Below, in pieces: positions 51,701-54,478 of a stretch of 54,478 bases of DNA. Location of the stretch: positions 1-54,478 of the forward strand of contig LUZN01000017.1 of the NCBI GenBank assembly GCA_001603665.1. The letters are read 5' to 3'. Position 1 is the first letter of the stretch. Every line of letters begins with the position of its first letter. The translations under genes and the position numbers were made by a program. The notes under the pieces were generated by a model. It was not told where the DNA came from and did not search any database. It saw nothing but the letters and a program-made list of their open reading frames with translations. Source of the stretch: Bacteroidales bacterium Bact_22. Lineage in GTDB: Bacteria > Bacteroidota > Bacteroidia > Bacteroidales > F082.

Positions 51701-54396
51701 ACCTGTCGAGATCAACACAGTATCAATTCCGCGTCAAGACACTTTACGGCAATAGGGAAAGCCTTTATGCCGAATGTTCATTCACCACTCTAACATCATC
51801 GCCTCCCGTCAACCTTTATACAAGCAATCTAACCGACCATAGCGCTACGGTGAGTTGGGAAGCACCCGATACCAATTTAACCCTCACAGGTTATACCTAT
51901 CAATACAAGAAGAAAAATGATGCCAACTGGTCGTCCGAAGTAACGGTGGGCATCAACACCACTTCGGTGACCCTCAACAATTTGACATGCTTAACAACGT
52001 ATCAATTCCGCGTTAAGGCACTTTATGGCAACGAGGAAAGCACATATACCAACTTTTCTTTTATCACCACATCGACATTGCCATACGAGTACGGTTTTGA
52101 GGATGGCATCAACGGATGGACCCAGAGGAACATTAATGTGAACAACTCTGTATTTAATTCAGGAATTAATGAATACGCCTGTCATACTGGCAATTATGGG
52201 TACAGATTTATGAACTATTCTTCAACAACACAAGGCGCACAATATCTTATTACTCCTCAATTTCCAGGAGACCCTATAAACATGTCATTCTACTACTATG
52301 TCAGTTCACAAACCGGTGGCAGTTTTTTCGTTGGTTACTCTCTCGGTGGCAGTAACCCCGAACAAGATTTCACCTGGGTTTCTGAAATTCAGCTTAATAA
52401 CAGCTATCATACATGGATTAAGCACGAGGAGAATTTCCCGGCGGACATCAGATATATTGCCATTAAATTCGACAATAGCAGTTCTGCTGTAATACGTAGG
52501 CTATATATTGACGATTTCGCTTTTGAAGAGAATTCAACATACGCGAAACCAACCGATATCATTGCAAGCAGTTTGACCACCCATAGTGCCACTATGACAT
52601 GGACAAAACCAAACAACTCAGTCACCGGCTATAAATATCAATACAAAAAGCAAACCGATGTCAATTGGTCGGATGAGATAACGACAACCAGCACCTCTGT
52701 CACGTTAAACAACCTGCCAAGCAGCACCACCTACGATTTTAGGGTTAAGGCACTATACGGAGGAAACAATGCCAGCAATTATGTTTACACCACATTTATT
52801 ACTGAAGGTGATACTGAAACTCCTCCTATTTATCAAGGTTTCGAAAACGGCATGGGAGGTTGGCGTGCTGTGACTGATAATCAAAAAACAGGATTATATA
52901 CTGGAGACTACGTACACGGCGGTAATCGCGGTTTCAAATTTGACTATGAAACTGACGAATTTCAATACCTAATTTCCCCTCTATTGGAGAGCAACAGTGA
53001 CTTGTTGGTTTCTTTTTATTACATAAATTTTTCAAATGACATATACAGCTTAATATCACGTTTCGATGTAGGTTACTCCACTACGACTAAAGACCCGGAT
53101 GAGTTCTACTGGGGCGATATGATTGTGAGTGATTACGTATGGAAGCGTAATCAAACTATTGTTCCTGCGGGAGCCAAATATGTAGGTATCAAATGGGTTG
53201 CCGGTTTAAATCTGTACATTGACGACATCAGTGTTGAACCGGTCGTCACACAAAACGTTACAGGCTATGGCGAAAGCACTGAAAGCGACCATTGGATGTT
53301 CATAGCTTCGCCGGTTGCCGGACACGTTTACCCTGAAGATATCGGCAACCTCATGTCGAGCACTGCGAGCAACTACGACCTATATCGCTTCAATCAGAGC
53401 GCGGCATCGGAATGGGAGAACTACAAGTCACACGACTTTGGCTTTGTGTTGTATAACGGCAATGGTTACCTCTATGCCAACAAGAACGATGTGACGTTGT
53501 ATTTTGTAGGCGAGCTGAACAACGATGCATCTAAAACGGTGAACCTCGTTTACAGCAACAATTCGCCTCATGCCGACGCGCGAGGCTGGAACCTGGTGGG
53601 CAACCCGTTCCCCGCACCAGCTTACAGCAATAAGTCTTATTACAAGATGAATGCAGCAGGCAGCGATATCGAAGCAGTGACAAACACCTCGACGCAAATC
53701 GGTGTATGTCAAGGCGTGCTTGTGCGAGCCACCGGGACAAACCAGACGGTCACGTTCACAAAGGCAGGGGCGAAATCAGGCGACCAACCTGAGAGCAAGG
53801 GCAGCATTGAGCTGACGCTGACGAAAGGCGGCACACGAGGCGAGGACTTCCACGACAAGGCCATCGTGAGCTTCGACGAGGGCACGCAACTGAGCAAATA
53901 CATCTTCAACGAAGAACATGCGAAACTGTATATCCCGCAAGGCACCGAGGATTACGCCATCGCGTTCAGCAACAGAGAGGGCGAGGTGCCGGTGCATTTC
54001 AAGACGAAGGAGGTTGGGACATATACAATCACCGTTGTAGAGACGCACGGCCGTGCGTCTCTACAGGGCGTCCACCTGATTGATTTGTTGGCAAACGTAG
54101 ACATCGATTTGGGTGTTGAAAACAGCTACACGTTTATCGGGTCGCCAGCTGACCGTCAGGCAAGGTTTAAAATCGTGTTTAAAAACATCGAAAACGACGG
54201 CAACGACATCTTCGCCTATCAGAACGGCAGCGATATCATCGTTTCGGGCGAAGGCGAGTTGCAGATATTCGACGTGGTGGGGCGAATGGTGATGAACCAG
54301 CACATCAACGGCGTTGAAACGATTAACAAACCGTCGCAATCAGGCGTTTATATTTTGAAATTAAATGAAAAAACACAGAAAATTGTCATTAGATAA
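48712..54396 (+). CDS. Giant multidomain T9SS surface protein (1,894 residues)
   Basis: Layout by residue: signal peptide 1-29; two MABP-like repeats with the DLNAGAGGDYIHLLYKK and DLNSSAGGDYIYMHFTT signatures (about 30-200); two near-copies of a GLUG-type beta-helix module (about 205-440 and 445-680; GTFDGNGHTITV, GTFDGNGHSITV), offset by 708 bp; a MAM/choice-of-anchor-like domain (about 700-845); three fibronectin type III domains repeated at 93 residues (about 845-1123); another anchor-like domain (about 1124-1280); a fourth fibronectin domain (about 1283-1365); a third anchor-like domain (about 1366-1520); a linker with ESDHWMFIASPVAG, GWNLVGNPFPAP; and a T9SS type A end (LQIFDVVGRMVMNQ ... 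QSGVYILKLNEK). Adhesion is the likely function. A palindrome inserted at 54036-54065 encodes VETHGRASLQG-like residues. Confidence 0.92.
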   Translation: MKNLNKLRNSMTVMLLMVMLFTGNVAFATDYIKDVLLIGHDDEDQFNALQASLVQQGWIAINKDLNAGAGGDYIHLLYKKESTVNNLDWDYITDFRLSSYWSETINYQGRTYYPVPLQGSDDFLEDNGDLNNNAGGAVIFLYYTKDVFQDGRTVTGITFNDTQSGALGINGGSTGYDLNSSAGGDYIYMHFTTGTSTPIVSGKGTANNPYIIGSASNWNTFTVMIKDAQGQNKYYQLGGNIATVTTMAGTSSLPFNGTFDGNGHTITVNINSSETGTAPFHYINGATIKNLTVQGTVTSSAYHASGLAGSCGGTNTINNCTVLANINATGYGGGVVGHGGTSTLNFLNSNYGGTISGFTNYAGGVLGWCDGMTLNINNCQCSCSFVPSGNGKYHPIACKNGNSTVTVTAQSVFYSANITPTATAPYIIPGAEGVPVLQGLGLTDYPYLISTTNDWQAFTIMIQDEHLYNKCYQLLNDINVSTMAGTSAQPFGGTFDGNGHSITVTISTTEAGAAPFHYVNGATIKDLTVNGSVSSSARHASGLVGSCGGSNTITGCAVNANVNGAEYVGGMVGHGGTSTLNIIDSYYTGTISGFNHYAGGLLGWCDNMTLNLNNCLFKGSFSPASGGLYHPIACKNSVKTVQVSAENTYYLNDVTPTVTDDNVIQGAEGVAVSPTLIEGSWDLPVTAADGLTYYLYLSGKRLPYFYGFENYDLEAEGWINSSGISYLVNSTPAAHSGSCAFWLQDFSKEEYLRSPELDCRSAITVYFYAKSFNSQYRASFQVGYSQTGALDDFIWGNTITPPANYSRYEISAPKGTKYIAIKKFKPEDDYTSMFLDDFSFISEPSPVNLAVSNLTDHSAKVTWEAPETDLTITGYAYQYKKSSDANWSAEVTVGGNTTSVTLNNLTCLTTYQFRVKALYGNRESLYAECSFTTLTLSPPVNLYTSNLTDHSATVSWEAPDTNLTITGYTYQYKKSSDANWSSEETVDSNVTSAVVTNLSRSTQYQFRVKTLYGNRESLYAECSFTTLTSSPPVNLYTSNLTDHSATVSWEAPDTNLTLTGYTYQYKKKNDANWSSEVTVGINTTSVTLNNLTCLTTYQFRVKALYGNEESTYTNFSFITTSTLPYEYGFEDGINGWTQRNINVNNSVFNSGINEYACHTGNYGYRFMNYSSTTQGAQYLITPQFPGDPINMSFYYYVSSQTGGSFFVGYSLGGSNPEQDFTWVSEIQLNNSYHTWIKHEENFPADIRYIAIKFDNSSSAVIRRLYIDDFAFEENSTYAKPTDIIASSLTTHSATMTWTKPNNSVTGYKYQYKKQTDVNWSDEITTTSTSVTLNNLPSSTTYDFRVKALYGGNNASNYVYTTFITEGDTETPPIYQGFENGMGGWRAVTDNQKTGLYTGDYVHGGNRGFKFDYETDEFQYLISPLLESNSDLLVSFYYINFSNDIYSLISRFDVGYSTTTKDPDEFYWGDMIVSDYVWKRNQTIVPAGAKYVGIKWVAGLNLYIDDISVEPVVTQNVTGYGESTESDHWMFIASPVAGHVYPEDIGNLMSSTASNYDLYRFNQSAASEWENYKSHDFGFVLYNGNGYLYANKNDVTLYFVGELNNDASKTVNLVYSNNSPHADARGWNLVGNPFPAPAYSNKSYYKMNAAGSDIEAVTNTSTQIGVCQGVLVRATGTNQTVTFTKAGAKSGDQPESKGSIELTLTKGGTRGEDFHDKAIVSFDEGTQLSKYIFNEEHAKLYIPQGTEDYAIAFSNREGEVPVHFKTKEVGTYTITVVETHGRASLQGVHLIDLLANVDIDLGVENSYTFIGSPADRQARFKIVFKNIENDGNDIFAYQNGSDIIVSGEGELQIFDVVGRMVMNQHINGVETINKPSQSGVYILKLNEKTQKIVIR
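49315..50730 (+). repeat. Two 708-bp beta-helix modules in the giant gene
   Basis: Matching landmarks at an offset of 708 bp (236 residues): GGCACCTTCGACGGCAACGG at 49480 and GGCACTTTCGACGGCAACGG at 50188. The two modules share AGTSxxPFxGTFDGNGHxITV, APFHYxNGATIK, GLxGSCGGxNTI, VGHGGTSTLN and YHPIACKN. Confidence 0.85.
51245..52081 (+). repeat. Three tandem 279-bp fibronectin III repeats
   Basis: CTCCCGTCAACCTT recurs at 51245, 51524 and 51803, giving a 279-bp (93-residue) unit with almost identical DNA between units 2 and 3 over long stretches, which suggests recent duplication. Confidence 0.88.
54036..54065. repeat. Perfect palindrome inside the giant gene
   Basis: Perfect 15-bp arms TGTAGAGACGCACGG and CCGTGCGTCTCTACA, read in frame by the giant gene (about residues 1775-1785). 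The outer ten bases equal those of the palindrome at 34869-34899. Confidence 0.9.
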
Positions 54397-54399
54397 ACA

Positions 54400-54455
54400 T
54401 TGGCTTTTGGCAATTGGCTTTTGGCTGCCAACAGCTAACGGCCAATTGCCAAAGT
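54400..54455. repeat. Heptad repeat TTGGCNN with complement arm
   Basis: Four units (TTGGCTT, TTGGCAA, TTGGCTT, TTGGCTG) followed by four complement-type units (CCAACAG, CTAACGG, CCAATTG, CCAAAGT). Same family as 2924-2986 and the gatE insert; located 4 bp after the giant gene's stop, so it could serve as a transcript end. Confidence 0.85.
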
Positions 54456-54478
54456 TGATTGACAAATACAAGAAACGG

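Overview
The window looks like chromosomal DNA from an uncultured, probably host-associated member of the order Bacteroidales. Evidence: seven secreted proteins end in a type IX secretion (T9SS) type A C-terminal sorting domain; most gene starts lack a Shine-Dalgarno sequence and are preceded by the Bacteroidetes -7 element TAnnTTTG; and several gene neighbourhoods are Bacteroidetes-typical (DUF4175-ybeY-mnmG, flippase-dut-TPR-DUF4292-EnvC-like, FeoA-FeoB fusion, S46 peptidase). No rRNA, phage, IS element or CRISPR array was seen. Two tRNA genes (Lys-CTT, Pro-CGG) are present.

Layout. 0-5.5 kb: polA (proofreading motifs lost), yraN, metG. 5.5-9.8 kb: a T9SS GLUG-repeat protein, an AAEx-family transporter without RCK domains, and ornithine carbamoyltransferase. 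9.9-15 kb: tRNA-Lys, a membrane TPR/AraC-type regulator, and a gatE-gatD operon of the archaeal type. 15-19.8 kb: TM1266-like regulator, comFC, rlmH, an Asp/Glu-specific S46 dipeptidyl-peptidase (DPP11-like) overlapping a GATE-domain membrane protein, tRNA-Pro. 19.8-25.8 kb (minus strand): flippase, dut, TPR, DUF4292 lipoprotein, EnvC-like protein and a 45-residue lipoprotein, an envelope operon. 25.9-36.6 kb (minus strand): NtrY-like kinase, methyltransferase, mnmG bracketed by two parS-like sites, ybeY, DUF4175 protein and a T9SS protein. 36.7-41.3 kb: gltX-folB, then a cobalamin riboswitch in front of two T9SS cargo proteins and a 57-residue cysteine-rich protein. 41.2-54.4 kb: FeoAB, a small barrel-like protein, a small secreted protein, a T9SS subtilisin, a T9SS C10 cysteine protease and a 1,894-residue T9SS surface protein.

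How the genes work together. GltX with GatDE suggests Gln-tRNA(Gln) is made by transamidation with an archaeal-type enzyme. DPP11, the subtilisin and the C10 protease, together with the GATE-family membrane protein, suggest a life on peptides. The B12-riboswitch operon looks like an exported vitamin B12 acquisition or handling module whose proteins I cannot name.

The most unusual structural signal is a set of small dispersed repeats: 7-bp tandem repeats of several sequence types, often arranged as inverted arms, plus a palindrome family starting TGTAGAGACG. They sit at gene ends and leaders. A heptad array lies in frame inside gatE, and one perfect palindrome lies in frame inside the giant T9SS gene.
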